32,262 nt of DNA from an uncultured Chloroflexota bacterium (GTDB lineage Bacteria > Chloroflexota > Anaerolineae > UBA4142 > SHND01). The stretch lies in assembly GCA_937870825.1 (NCBI GenBank), contig CALMZO010000020.1:1-32262 (forward strand), given 5' to 3'. This document shows, in pieces, positions 15,707 to 23,453 of the stretch. A program made the position numbers and the translations under genes. Position 1 is the stretch's first letter. Each line of letters opens with the position of its first letter. The notes beneath the pieces were generated by a model. It searched no databases, had not been told where the DNA came from, and worked only from the letters and a program-made list of their open reading frames with translations.

Positions 15707-17209
15707 ATGACGCGCCTCTCCGTCCACCAGTTAGGATTTGTCCTCGCGCTTTTGACTCTTGTCTTGCGACTCCCTTTTGTCAGTCAAACACTCAATCATT
15801 GGGATTCGGTCAATCACGCGCTCGCGCTCACCTCGTTCAACGTCGCGGCGCATCGTCCCCAACCACCCGGCTATATTTTGTACATCGGCATCGCGCGTTT
15901 GGTGAATTTTGTTTTTCCCGACGCGCAAACTGCCCTGGTCGTCGTCAGCATGTCGGCAAGCGCGCTCGCCGTCGCGTTTTTGTTTTTGTTGGGGACGCGG
16001 ATAGCGTCGCGCGAAATGGGTTTCATCGCCGCGCTGCTGCTGCTAACCAGTCCGCCATTCTGGTTTGATAGCCAAGTCGCGCTGCCGTATGTGGTGGAAG
16101 GATGCGCGAGTGTGGTGTTGGCGTATTTGCTCTATCGTGTGAGGAATGGCGACAAACAGCTCGCGCCGCTGGCGGCGGTTGTTTTTGCCATTTCGATTGG
16201 CTTGCGTCAACAGATGGCGATTTTTTTCGCGCCGCTCGTTTTGTACGTGTTTTGGAAACACACACGGCGCGTGCGGCTGGAAGCGTTGGTGTGGTTCACG
16301 CTCCTTTGTTTCTTGTGGTTCGCGCCGCTGATGTGGAGTGCAGGCGGCATCGGCGCGTATTTCACCGCATTGCGAAATTACAATCGCGCGTTCGCCGACG
16401 AATTTGTTTTGTTTGGCACGGGTGGTTTGGGCGCGCTCTGGCGAAATGCCGAGCGCATGAGCGCGTATGCGCTGTACGCGTTGAATTTGGCGACGATACC
16501 GCTTTTCTTCGGCGTACTCTCTTGCGCGCGCGCGCGCGCGTTGTGGAAAAATGAACGCGCGCTCTTTTTTGCGTTGTGGATTTTGCCGAGCGCGATTTTT
16601 TATTTGTTCTTTCACATGGGTTCGCCGGGCTTGATTTATGTTTTTTTGCCCGCGCTCTTTTTGGTCGCCGCGTTCGGTTTGGAAAAAATGACGCGCGCGA
16701 GTCCGCGATGGCGGTACGGTGCGACTGCGCTGTTGTGCGCGTTCAACGCGTTCCTGTTTCTCGGCACCCCGCCCGATTTGTACACGGGCAGCGATGTGCG
16801 CGTACTCAATTACAGCGCGCTGCGAGAACATGACCGTTCGCTCTCGACACGCGTCAATGCGATTCGCGCGAATTTTGATGCCGCGACGACGTTGGTGATT
16901 GCCGATGAGTGGCGTTTTGCCGAATACTATTTGCCGGATTTCCGCGTGCTGTTTGTGCCGGCGAATGAAAATGAGGCGGTGATTGTGTCGGAACATCGCC
17001 AAGAAAAATATCTGCGCGCGGGTGCGCTCGACGTATCTCAAATTGAGATGCTGGTTTTCTTTGACGAATCCTCGCCCCGGAAATATCGCGGCAAAGCGGA
17101 AGAATGTATGGCACTGCAAAACGGCGAGTGTCTCCCCGTTGTGCATCTCGCGCAAAAGGGGGGGGTGAAAATCGTGGGTAATCAAATCGAGGGGCGCGCG
17201 CGTGAATGA
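15707..17209 (+). CDS. GT-C-type integral membrane glycosyltransferase
   Basis: A 500-residue polytopic protein resembling PMT/ArnT-like (GT-C) glycosyltransferases, which use a lipid-linked sugar outside the membrane. The first loop after helix 1 carries the acidic motif (LNHWDSVNHALAL; Asp33), and a PPGYILYIGIARLVN segment follows, both usual for this superfamily. About ten membrane helices span residues 8-365, and the last ~130 residues form a soluble domain (NYSALREHDRSLSTRVNAI..., LVIADEWRFAEYYLP). The ATG at 15707 has no clear ribosome binding site. Its stop overlaps the next gene by 8 bp. A run of eight G lies at 17158-17165 near the 3' end. Donor and acceptor are unknown. Confidence 0.75.
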   Translation: MTRLSVHQLGFVLALLTLVLRLPFVSQTLNHWDSVNHALALTSFNVAAHRPQPPGYILYIGIARLVNFVFPDAQTALVVVSMSASALAVAFLFLLGTRIASREMGFIAALLLLTSPPFWFDSQVALPYVVEGCASVVLAYLLYRVRNGDKQLAPLAAVVFAISIGLRQQMAIFFAPLVLYVFWKHTRRVRLEALVWFTLLCFLWFAPLMWSAGGIGAYFTALRNYNRAFADEFVLFGTGGLGALWRNAERMSAYALYALNLATIPLFFGVLSCARARALWKNERALFFALWILPSAIFYLFFHMGSPGLIYVFLPALFLVAAFGLEKMTRASPRWRYGATALLCAFNAFLFLGTPPDLYTGSDVRVLNYSALREHDRSLSTRVNAIRANFDAATTLVIADEWRFAEYYLPDFRVLFVPANENEAVIVSEHRQEKYLRAGALDVSQIEMLVFFDESSPRKYRGKAEECMALQNGECLPVVHLAQKGGVKIVGNQIEGRARE

Positions 17210-18026
17210 AATGATTACCAGCCGCGCAAATCCGCTTGTCAAAGAATTGCGCGCGCTCGCACAAAAAAAGGTTCGGGAACAGCGCGGCGAATTTTTAGTC
17301 GAAGGGATTCAACCCGTCCTGCAAGCGATTTCAAGCCGCGCGGAAATTCGCATGTTGCTTGTGGCGTCGGAACTGCTCACAAGCAAAATCGCGCGTGACG
17401 CGGTTCGCCGCCAAGAGCATAAGGGAACGCGCATCGTGCATGTCTCGCGCGCGGCATTTGAATCCCTCGCGGAACGCGAACACCCGACGGGCATCGCGGC
17501 AGTTGTCAAAATTCCGGCGCGTTCGTTGGACGATTTGCGCGCGGATGAAAACGCGATCTTTGTCGCATTGCCTCACGTCAGCAATCCGGGCAATCTCGGC
17601 GCGATTTTGCGAACGGCGGACGCGGTGAACGCGCGCGGGGTGATATTGATTGGCGCTGTGACAGACCCGTACGCGCCCCCCGCGTTGAATGCGAGTCGCG
17701 GCGCGATTTTTTCTGTGCCCATCGTGCGCGTCGAACACGCGCAGAATGTTTTGCATTGGGCGCGTTCGCACAACCTGCGCGTGTTCACCACCTCAGACCA
17801 AGCCGCGCAAGATGTTTGGGACGCGGATTTGCGCGCGCCAATTTTGTTTTTCTTTGGCAACGAAGGCGAAGGACTGCCGCCAGAAATTCTCGCGCAAGGC
17901 AACGCGGTGAAAATTCCGATGCGCGGCGCGGTGGATTCGCTCAATCTCGCTGTGGCGGCGAGTGTGATATTATTTGAGAGTGTCAGACAGCAGACAACAG
18001 ACGACAGACGGAGTCAGCATGAATGA
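17202..18026 (+). CDS. TrmH/SpoU-family RNA 2'-O-methyltransferase
   Basis: A 274-residue SAM-dependent methyltransferase for rRNA or tRNA ribose. The N-terminal region (residues 1-100; NPLVKELRALAQKKVREQRG..FLVEG) is the SpoU substrate-binding domain. The C-terminal SPOUT knot carries the three motifs: NPGNLGAILRTADA, FFFGNEGEGLPPE, and the final SLNLAVAASVILFE. GTG at 17202 sits seven bases after GAGGGG; ATG at 17211 is an alternative. It overlaps the genes on both sides by 8 bp, giving a tight operon. The last residues (RQQTTDDRRSQHE) are encoded by a 7-nt tandem repeat, so the natural C-terminus has been lengthened or replaced. Confidence 0.88.
   Translation: MNEMITSRANPLVKELRALAQKKVREQRGEFLVEGIQPVLQAISSRAEIRMLLVASELLTSKIARDAVRRQEHKGTRIVHVSRAAFESLAEREHPTGIAAVVKIPARSLDDLRADENAIFVALPHVSNPGNLGAILRTADAVNARGVILIGAVTDPYAPPALNASRGAIFSVPIVRVEHAQNVLHWARSHNLRVFTTSDQAAQDVWDADLRAPILFFFGNEGEGLPPEILAQGNAVKIPMRGAVDSLNLAVAASVILFESVRQQTTDDRRSQHE
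17984..18011 (+). repeat. Heptameric tandem repeat (CAGACRR, four units)
   Basis: CAGACAG, CAGACAA, CAGACGA and CAGACGG stand head to tail, ending 7 bp before the ATG of the carboxypeptidase. They also encode the tail of the methyltransferase. One of a set of 7- or 8-nt repeat tracts at gene boundaries in this window. Confidence 0.8.
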
Positions 18027-19524
18027 AAAACTCAACGAACTCAAATATCTGATGGGCGAAGTGGACGATTTGTCCAAAGCCGCGTCCATTTTGTCGTGGG
18101 ACCAACAGGCGAACATGCCGCCCGGCGGCGCAGCCGCGCGCGCGAGTCAGTTGGGAACGCTGTCGCGCCTCGCACACGAAAAATTTACCGACGAACGCGT
18201 TGGACGTCTGTTGTATGAATTGTCGAAAGAAACGCGCGACCTGGCATACGAGGATGACACGGCGTCGTTGATTCGGGTGTTGAAACGCGATTACGAAAAA
18301 GCGACGCGCCTGCCTTCGACGTTCGTTGCGGAATTGGCGGAAGCGAGCGGACTTGGCACAACGTCATGGGCGCAAGCGCGCGCGGCAAACAATTGGGACG
18401 GCTTTTCGGACCATCTCAAGCGCATGATTGAATTGAAACAGCGCGAGGCAGAATATCTCGGCTATCACGACAAAATGTACGACGCGCTGCTCGACACGTA
18501 CGAACCCGATATGAAAACGCGCCAGGTATCGGAAATGTTTGATACGGTGCGGCGCGAACTCGTGCCGCTGGTGCGCGCGATTTCGGAACACGCAGACCGC
18601 GTGGATGATTCCGTTGTGCATCGTCCGTACGAACACGCGCGACAATGGGACCTCGCGCAGGAAGCATTGCGCGCGATTGGTTACGATTTTGAACGCGGAC
18701 GCATGGACCAGGTGCCGCATCCGTTTTGCACAACGTTTTCGAATCGCGACGTGCGCGTGACGAACCGCGTGCTGCCGAATTTTTTCAATTCCGCGTTTTT
18801 TGGCGCGCTGCACGAAGGCGGACACGCGTTGTACGAATTGGGTTCGCCGGACCGTTTTGAACGTACGGGGCTTGCGGGTGGCACATCGCTCAGTGTGCAT
18901 GAATCGCAGTCGCGCATGTGGGAAAATTTGGTCGGGCGTTCGCGCGCGTTCTGGGAATTTTTCTTTCCAAAATTTGCGGCAAAGTTTCCCGAACACGCGG
19001 CGGACATGGACGCGGAAAAAATGTATCGCGCGGTGAGCAAAGTGCAGCCGTCGTACATTCGCGTCGAAGCCGACGAAGTGACGTACTCGCTGCATGTGAT
19101 GCTGCGTTTTGAAGCAGAAAATATGTTGGTCGAAAATAAATTGAGCGTGAATGATTTGCCCGCGTGGTGGGATGAAGCCATGTCGTCGTATCTCGGCGTG
19201 ACGCCGCCCGATGTCGCGCACGGCGCGCTGCAAGACGTTCACTGGTCGCTCGGCTATTACGGCTATTTTCCCACGTACTCGCTCGGCACATTTTTTTCCG
19301 CGCAGTTGTTTGACAAGGCGCGCGAGCAGTTGGGCGATTTGGATGAACAATTTGCGCGCGGCGAATTCGCACCCCTGCGCGCATGGCTCACCGAAAACAT
19401 TTACCAGCACGCGCGCAAATACACACTCAACGAAATCGCAACGCGTGTGACGGGCGAACCGTTACAGACGCGTTCGTATATCGCGTATTTAAAGAAAAAG
19501 TATTCAGAGATTTATGGTCTGTAG
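18019..19524 (+). CDS. M32-family metallocarboxypeptidase (thermostable carboxypeptidase Taq type)
   Basis: A 501-residue zinc carboxypeptidase that removes C-terminal residues from peptides. ATG at 18019 follows GGAG at a suitable distance; the frame is open upstream, but that part reads through the tandem repeat. Family motifs are plain: the zinc-binding HEGGH at 265-269 (ALHEGGHALYELG), HESQSRMWEN at 294-303 (third zinc ligand region), and late motifs IRVEADEVTYSLHVMLRFE and DVHWSLGYYGYFPTYSLG. Length matches the family. No signal peptide, so cytoplasmic. It overlaps the methyltransferase gene by 8 bp. Confidence 0.95.
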   Translation: MNEKLNELKYLMGEVDDLSKAASILSWDQQANMPPGGAAARASQLGTLSRLAHEKFTDERVGRLLYELSKETRDLAYEDDTASLIRVLKRDYEKATRLPSTFVAELAEASGLGTTSWAQARAANNWDGFSDHLKRMIELKQREAEYLGYHDKMYDALLDTYEPDMKTRQVSEMFDTVRRELVPLVRAISEHADRVDDSVVHRPYEHARQWDLAQEALRAIGYDFERGRMDQVPHPFCTTFSNRDVRVTNRVLPNFFNSAFFGALHEGGHALYELGSPDRFERTGLAGGTSLSVHESQSRMWENLVGRSRAFWEFFFPKFAAKFPEHAADMDAEKMYRAVSKVQPSYIRVEADEVTYSLHVMLRFEAENMLVENKLSVNDLPAWWDEAMSSYLGVTPPDVAHGALQDVHWSLGYYGYFPTYSLGTFFSAQLFDKAREQLGDLDEQFARGEFAPLRAWLTENIYQHARKYTLNEIATRVTGEPLQTRSYIAYLKKKYSEIYGL

Positions 19525-19579
19525 TGACGCATCAGCACGCACACGCATCAAGTTATGCAACCTGCGTGCTGATGCGTCA
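19525..19579. repeat. Perfect 16-bp inverted repeat directly after a stop codon
   Basis: TGACGCATCAGCACGC (19525-19540) and its exact complement GCGTGCTGATGCGTCA (19564-19579) surround a 23-nt loop. The first base of the stem follows the TAG of the carboxypeptidase. There is no T-run, so it is not a standard intrinsic terminator; it may protect the 3' end or mark a transposed repeat. Confidence 0.7.
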
Positions 19580-19585
19580 TCGGCT

Positions 19586-19641
19586 GGTCGGATAGTCGGA
19601 TGGTCAAATGCGCGACTAACCGACGAACCGACTAACCGACG
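19586..19641 (+). repeat. Octameric degenerate tandem repeat, seven units
   Basis: Eight-base units GGTCGGAT, AGTCGGAT, GGTCAAAT, GCGCGACT, AACCGACG, AACCGACT and AACCGACG run up to two bases before the ATG of the RsmI gene. The two halves are roughly complementary and could fold back on each other. The tract occupies the place where a ribosome binding site should be. Confidence 0.7.
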
Positions 19642-19643
19642 AG

Positions 19644-20489
19644 ATGACACTGTTTCTTGTCGCCACCCCCATCGGCAACCTCGAAGACATTTCACCGCGC
19701 GCGCTTGACACGCTGCGCGGTGTTGCTTTGATTGCGGCAGAAGATACGCGCACGGCAAAGCAACTGCTCAATCATTTCGAAATTCACACGCCCGTTACAA
19801 GTTTTTTTGAACACAGCAAACAAACGAAACTCGAACACATTCTCGACGCGTTGGAAAAAAATGATGTCGCGGTGATTTCGGAAGCGGGGACGCCGGGCAT
19901 CAATGACCCGGGGTACGAACTCGTGCGCGAAGCGATTGCGCGCGGACATCGCGTGTCGCCGATTCCGGGCGCGAGCGCGGTGTTGACCGCGTTGGTGGCG
20001 TCGGGCATGAACGCGGGCGCGTTTTATTATGTCGGATTCCTGCCGCGTGAACCGCAAGCGCGCCGAAAATTTTTGCGCGAACTCGTGCACGAACGCGAAA
20101 CGCTAGTGGCATTTGAAACGCCGCATCGTTTGCGCGACGCGTTGAATGATTTGGAAAACATTTTTGGCGCAGAACGAAAAATTTGCGTGGCGCGCGAGTT
20201 GACGAAAAAATTTGAGGAATTTCAGCGCGGGACGATTGCGGAGGTGCGCGCGTATTTTTTGGAGGGGGAGCCGCGCGGCGAGTTCACACTTGTTATTGAA
20301 GGACGAATGACGAACGACGAACGACGAGCGACGAACGACGAAATGTGGGACGATGCGCGGGTGAAAAAAGAAATGCGCGCGTTATTGAAAAAAGGTGTGC
20401 CGCGCACGGAGGCGGTGAAACGGATTGCAAAGCAAAGTGGACGCGAACGGCGCGCGGTGTATGAGTTGACGTTGAAAGAATCGCGGTGA
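19644..20489 (+). CDS. rsmI: 16S rRNA (cytidine(1402)-2'-O)-methyltransferase RsmI
   Basis: A 281-residue tetrapyrrole-methylase-fold enzyme that methylates the ribose of C1402 in the 16S rRNA decoding site. Diagnostic motifs: LFLVATPIGNLEDISPRALDTL at the start, AAEDTRTAKQLLNHFEI, VAVISEAGTPGINDPGYELV, SPIPGASAVLTALVASG, YVGFLPRE, FETPHRLRDALNDL, ARELTKKFEEF.RGT. The length is usual for the family. The stretch RMTNDERRATNDEM between the catalytic domain and the C-terminal helical domain is encoded by a 7-nt tandem repeat and is probably an inserted linker. No ordinary ribosome binding site is visible. Confidence 0.95.
   Translation: MTLFLVATPIGNLEDISPRALDTLRGVALIAAEDTRTAKQLLNHFEIHTPVTSFFEHSKQTKLEHILDALEKNDVAVISEAGTPGINDPGYELVREAIARGHRVSPIPGASAVLTALVASGMNAGAFYYVGFLPREPQARRKFLRELVHERETLVAFETPHRLRDALNDLENIFGAERKICVARELTKKFEEFQRGTIAEVRAYFLEGEPRGEFTLVIEGRMTNDERRATNDEMWDDARVKKEMRALLKKGVPRTEAVKRIAKQSGRERRAVYELTLKESR
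20303..20344 (+). repeat. Heptameric tandem repeat inside the rsmI coding sequence (six units)
   Basis: ACGAATG, ACGAACG, ACGAACG, ACGAGCG, ACGAACG, ACGAAAT: six consecutive 7-nt units (42 nt, a multiple of three) lie in frame. They encode a polar linker between the two parts of RsmI. Confidence 0.8.
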
Positions 20490-20509
20490 GAGTTGCCGCG
20501 ATTTTTTTT
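20479..20509 (+). terminator. Intrinsic terminator of rsmI
   Basis: AATCGCGG (20479-20486) and CCGCGATT (20496-20503) pair around a 9-nt loop, followed by six more T. The rsmI stop codon lies in the loop. Confidence 0.9.
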
Positions 20510-20548
20510 GGGTGCGGGCGAACGCAATTCGCGCCAACAAAAACACAA

Positions 20549-20566
20549 AACGTCTGTACGGACGTT
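20549..20566. promoter_or_regulatory. 18-bp near-palindrome upstream of the cystathionine beta-synthase gene
   Basis: AACGTCTGTACGGACGTT is symmetric apart from one mismatched pair and lies 19 bp upstream of a -10-like TATACT, around the -35 position. It could be an operator or a member of a dispersed repeat; nothing here decides. Confidence 0.35.
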
Positions 20567-20581
20567 ACTACAAAAGATTCA

Positions 20582-20590
20582 TGCTATACT
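20582..20590 (+). promoter_or_regulatory. Extended -10 promoter for the cystathionine beta-synthase gene
   Basis: TGCTATACT fits TGnTATAAT with one mismatch in the hexamer. It gives a leader of about 80 nt that includes a heptameric repeat tract and AAGGAG before the ATG. Confidence 0.45.
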
Positions 20591-20598
20591 GAAATCAA

Positions 20599-20626
20599 GA
20601 CGACGGATAACAGATGACGGACACCT
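20599..20626 (+). repeat. Degenerate heptameric tandem repeat in the leader of the CBS gene
   Basis: GACGACG, GATAACA, GATGACG, GACACCT: four 7-nt units sharing the start GA and a common rhythm. It lies between promoter and ribosome binding site. Confidence 0.55.
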
Positions 20627-20674
20627 CATTACGTTCCGCTAGCTGCGATTTGTCGCCATCATAAGGAGTCACGA

Positions 20675-22099
20675 ATGATTGCTGACCATATAACGATGAA
20701 TGATTCGCTGCGCGTCTATGACGATGTGGTGCAAGCGATTGGGAATACGCCGCTTGTGAGATTGAACAAAGTGACGCGCGGGATTCGCGCACAGGTGTAC
20801 GCCAAGCTGGAATTTATGAATCCGGGCGGTTCGGTCAAAGACCGCATCGGACTCGCGATGATTGAACGCGCAGAACGCGAAGGCACATTGAAACCGGGCG
20901 GCACGATTGTCGAAGGCACGAGCGGCAACACGGGCGTCGGGCTTGCGATCGCGGCAGCGATTAAAGGATACAAATGTATTTTTGTGATGCCCGACAAAAT
21001 GAGCGAAGAAAAAATTCGGCTCTTGCGCGCGTTCGGTGCGCGCGTGGTGATTACGCCAACGGCTGTCGAACCCGATGACCCGCGTTCGTACTATTCCGTC
21101 TCGAAACGGTTGTCGGAAGAATCACCCAACACGATTCTCGCGGGGCAGTATTGGAATCCCGCGAATCCGCAATCGCATTATGAAACGACGGGTCCCGAAA
21201 TTTGGAAACAGACGCAAGGGAAAATTGATTATTTTGTGTGCGGCATGGGAACGGGCGGCACGATTACAGGAACGGGAAAATTTCTCAAAGAAAAAAATCC
21301 GAATGTAAAAATTATCGGCGTTGACCCTGTGGGTTCTTTGTTGTATGCGACATTCAAGGCGGGCGGAACAATTCCCGAAGGCGCGTTTCCAAAAGTATAC
21401 AAAATCGAAGGCATCGGCGAAGATTTTTTGCCGACGGCGTTGGATTTGCAATACGTGGACGATGTGGTGCAGGCGGGTGACCGCGAATCGTTTTTGATGA
21501 CGCGGCGTTTGGTGCGCGAAGAAGGATTGTTTTGCGGCGGTTCGTCGGGTTCGGCAATGTACGGCGCGCTGCAAATCGCAAAGGATTTGGATAAAGACAA
21601 GACGATGGTGGTGCTGTTGCCGGATTCCGGTTCGCGTTATTTGTCCAAAGTGTTTAACGACGATTGGATGCGCGAATTTGGCTTTTTGGATTATCCGCTC
21701 GCGGAAGGACGCGTCGAAGATTTGTTGACGCACAAGAAATTTGAAATCATCACCGCGCACAAGAACGATTCGAAAACTCAGGTGATTGCGCGGATGAAAG
21801 AGTACAACATTTCGCAACTGCCCGTTGTGGAGGATGGTCAACACTATGCGGGCATGATTACGGAAATTGATTTGCTGAATCATCTGTTGAGTTCGGACCA
21901 CAAGCACGAGCCGGACGAAACGATTCAAGATATTGTTGACCGCAACGCAGCAGAAGTCGTTGGTCCCGAGACTTCGCTTTCTGTTTTGTCCGAAGTATTT
22001 CGTCACGGAAAAACGGCAGTGGTTTGTGAAGAGGACAGGGTAACAGGGATTGTGAGCAAGATTGATTTGATTGATTATCTCGCAGGACGAATGCAGTGA
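20675..22099 (+). CDS. Cystathionine beta-synthase (PLP domain plus CBS pair)
   Basis: A 474-residue PLP enzyme expected to condense serine (or O-acetylserine) with homocysteine or sulfide in sulfur amino acid metabolism. ATG at 20675 follows AAGGAG by seven bases. The PLP lysine is Lys55 in NPGGSVKDRIGL; TSGNTGVGLAIAAAIKGY and the phosphate-binding GMGTGGTITGTGKF loop are present. GSSGSAMYGAL and LLPDSGSRYLSKVFND close the catalytic domain. Residues about 345-474 form two CBS modules (MKEYNISQLPVVEDGQHYAGMI and KTAVVCEEDRVTGIVSKIDLIDYL), the Bateman region that binds adenosyl ligands in relatives. A bifunctional cysteine synthase role is possible. Confidence 0.9.
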   Translation: MIADHITMNDSLRVYDDVVQAIGNTPLVRLNKVTRGIRAQVYAKLEFMNPGGSVKDRIGLAMIERAEREGTLKPGGTIVEGTSGNTGVGLAIAAAIKGYKCIFVMPDKMSEEKIRLLRAFGARVVITPTAVEPDDPRSYYSVSKRLSEESPNTILAGQYWNPANPQSHYETTGPEIWKQTQGKIDYFVCGMGTGGTITGTGKFLKEKNPNVKIIGVDPVGSLLYATFKAGGTIPEGAFPKVYKIEGIGEDFLPTALDLQYVDDVVQAGDRESFLMTRRLVREEGLFCGGSSGSAMYGALQIAKDLDKDKTMVVLLPDSGSRYLSKVFNDDWMREFGFLDYPLAEGRVEDLLTHKKFEIITAHKNDSKTQVIARMKEYNISQLPVVEDGQHYAGMITEIDLLNHLLSSDHKHEPDETIQDIVDRNAAEVVGPETSLSVLSEVFRHGKTAVVCEEDRVTGIVSKIDLIDYLAGRMQ

Positions 22100-22100
22100 T

Positions 22101-22156
22101 GCGCGATGAGCGATGAGCGATGAGTGCTGAGAAACGAGAAACGAGAAACGAGAACG
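22101..22156 (+). repeat. Heptameric tandem repeat spanning the start of the RibD-C gene (eight units)
   Basis: GCGCGAT, GAGCGAT, GAGCGAT, GAGTGCT, GAGAAAC, GAGAAAC, GAGAAAC, GAGAACG: eight consecutive 7-nt units starting two bases after the CBS stop codon. They contain the ATG of the next gene and code for its first ~12 residues. Confidence 0.85.
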
Positions 22157-22968
22157 TACTTCAATTGTATCCGTTGCCGAGCGCGGAACGCGCATTGCGC
22201 GGCTTGTATCTGGCGCACGATGTGCGCCAGTACGCGAACAATGCATCCCCGTACATTTACGCGAATTTTGTGACGAGTCTCGATGGGCGTATCGCGGTGG
22301 CGCGCCCCGACGGTACGGGACTCATGGTTCCGAAAAATATTGCGAATGAACGCGATTGGCGATTGTATCAAGAACTCGCGGCGCAAGCGGATTTAATCAT
22401 CAGCACCGGGCGCTATTTGCGCGAGTGGGCGGAAGGACGCGCGCAAGAAATTTTGCAAACAGACGACGCGCGTTTTGCCGATTTGCGCGAATGGAGAATT
22501 ACGCGCGGATTGAAACCGCAGCCCGATATTGCCATCATCAGCAGCAGTTTGGATTTTCCGATTCCGGATGTGTTGACGCGCGACGGACGCAAGGCAATTT
22601 TTTTTACAACCGCGAATCCGAATCCCGAGCGCGTGCGCGAAATCGAAAAGCAAGCGGGTCAAGTGATTGTCGCAGGTGAGACAAGTGTGGAGGGAAAATT
22701 GTTCGCGCAGCGCGCGTTGGAATTGGGCTATCGCGTGATATATTCGAGCGCGGGTCCGAAAATTTTACATCTGCTCCTCAAAGACAATGTTCTGAATCGT
22801 CTGTATCTCACGTTTGCGAATCGCGTGTTGGGCGGGAATCCGTTCGCGACGATTGTAGATGGCGCGCTGTTGGAACCGGCGGTGGATTTCAAAATGAACG
22901 CGTTGTATTTGGATGCAGCGGGGTTGGAGGGGGTGGGGCAGATGTTTGTAAGTTATGAGCGCGCGTGA
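22120..22968 (+). CDS. RibD C-terminal-type (dihydrofolate reductase fold) reductase
   Basis: A 282-residue protein of the RibD_C family, NADPH-dependent reductases related to the riboflavin pathway reductase and to DHFR. Motifs: YIYANFVTSLDGRIAVARPDGTG (typical N-terminal strand and loop), DWRLYQELAAQADLIISTGRYLR, the middle Rossmann-like part VIVAGETSVEGKLFAQRALELGYRV, and the late VLNRLYLTFANRVLGGNPF. There is no deaminase domain, so it is not a complete RibD and may reduce another pyrimidine or pterin-like compound. The first 12 residues (SAEKRETRNEN) come from a heptameric repeat, so the true start is uncertain. No ribosome binding site is visible. Confidence 0.8.
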   Translation: MSAEKRETRNENVLQLYPLPSAERALRGLYLAHDVRQYANNASPYIYANFVTSLDGRIAVARPDGTGLMVPKNIANERDWRLYQELAAQADLIISTGRYLREWAEGRAQEILQTDDARFADLREWRITRGLKPQPDIAIISSSLDFPIPDVLTRDGRKAIFFTTANPNPERVREIEKQAGQVIVAGETSVEGKLFAQRALELGYRVIYSSAGPKILHLLLKDNVLNRLYLTFANRVLGGNPFATIVDGALLEPAVDFKMNALYLDAAGLEGVGQMFVSYERA

Positions 22969-22977
22969 GGTTCGACT

Positions 22978-23421
22978 ATGAAAAATTCGACCACCAACAT
23001 CATCGAAGAATTTCGCGGCGATACACTCGTGCCGCCTGAGCTGTTGCGCGCCATCACAAAACGCATCGTCGAAAACATTCATCCCGAAAAAATTATTTTG
23101 TTCGGTTCATACGCGTATGGCGAGCCGACATTGGACAGCGACATTGATTTGCTTGTCATTATGCGTAGCGACAAGCGTCCTGTCGAACGCTCGGATGAAA
23201 TTTCGGATTTGTTTGCGCGTCGTTCTTTTGGGTTGGACGTTTTAGCGCGCACGCCGCGTGAAATACGAGAGCGGATTCGCTTGGGAGATGATTTCATCAA
23301 ACACATTATCGAAGAAGGAAAAGTTTTGTATGAGCGGAAACCTAGCAACACCAGAAGATTGGGCGGCAAAAGCGGAAATGGATTTCAAAGCCGCGCTCGA
23401 CCTCCGGCTTTGAACAGTTAA
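22978..23421 (+). CDS. MNT-type nucleotidyltransferase (MNT-HEPN module component)
   Basis: A 147-residue protein of the minimal nucleotidyltransferase class. The catalytic motif is ILFGSYAYGEPTLDSDIDLLV with Gly43-Ser44, Asp55 and Asp57; VLARTPREIRERIRLGDDFIKHIIEEGKVLYE is the usual closing segment. In intact two-gene modules this protein (for example MntA) adds AMP to a HEPN RNase and neutralises it. Here the overlapping HEPN gene is cut after 27 codons, so this gene is an orphan. Its last ~20 residues read through the HEPN start in another frame and look non-native. It lies 9 bp after the RibD-C gene. Confidence 0.85.
   Translation: MKNSTTNIIEEFRGDTLVPPELLRAITKRIVENIHPEKIILFGSYAYGEPTLDSDIDLLVIMRSDKRPVERSDEISDLFARRSFGLDVLARTPREIRERIRLGDDFIKHIIEEGKVLYERKPSNTRRLGGKSGNGFQSRARPPALNS
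23330..23413 (+). pseudogene. Truncated HEPN-domain gene (first 27 codons only)
   Basis: In the frame offset from the nucleotidyltransferase, an ATG at 23330 gives MSGNLATPEDWAAKAEMDF and then KAALDLRL before a TGA at 23411-23413. PEDWxxKAExDxKAAxxL is the standard start of small HEPN proteins encoded directly after MNT nucleotidyltransferases, and the overlap with the upstream gene is usual for such pairs. The rest of the ~130-residue domain, including the RxxxxH motif, is absent. The break coincides with the start of AT-richer DNA carrying the ATPase gene. Confidence 0.75.
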
Positions 23422-23453
23422 AGAGACGTGGTGCCTATTTAGCGGAGATTGTT

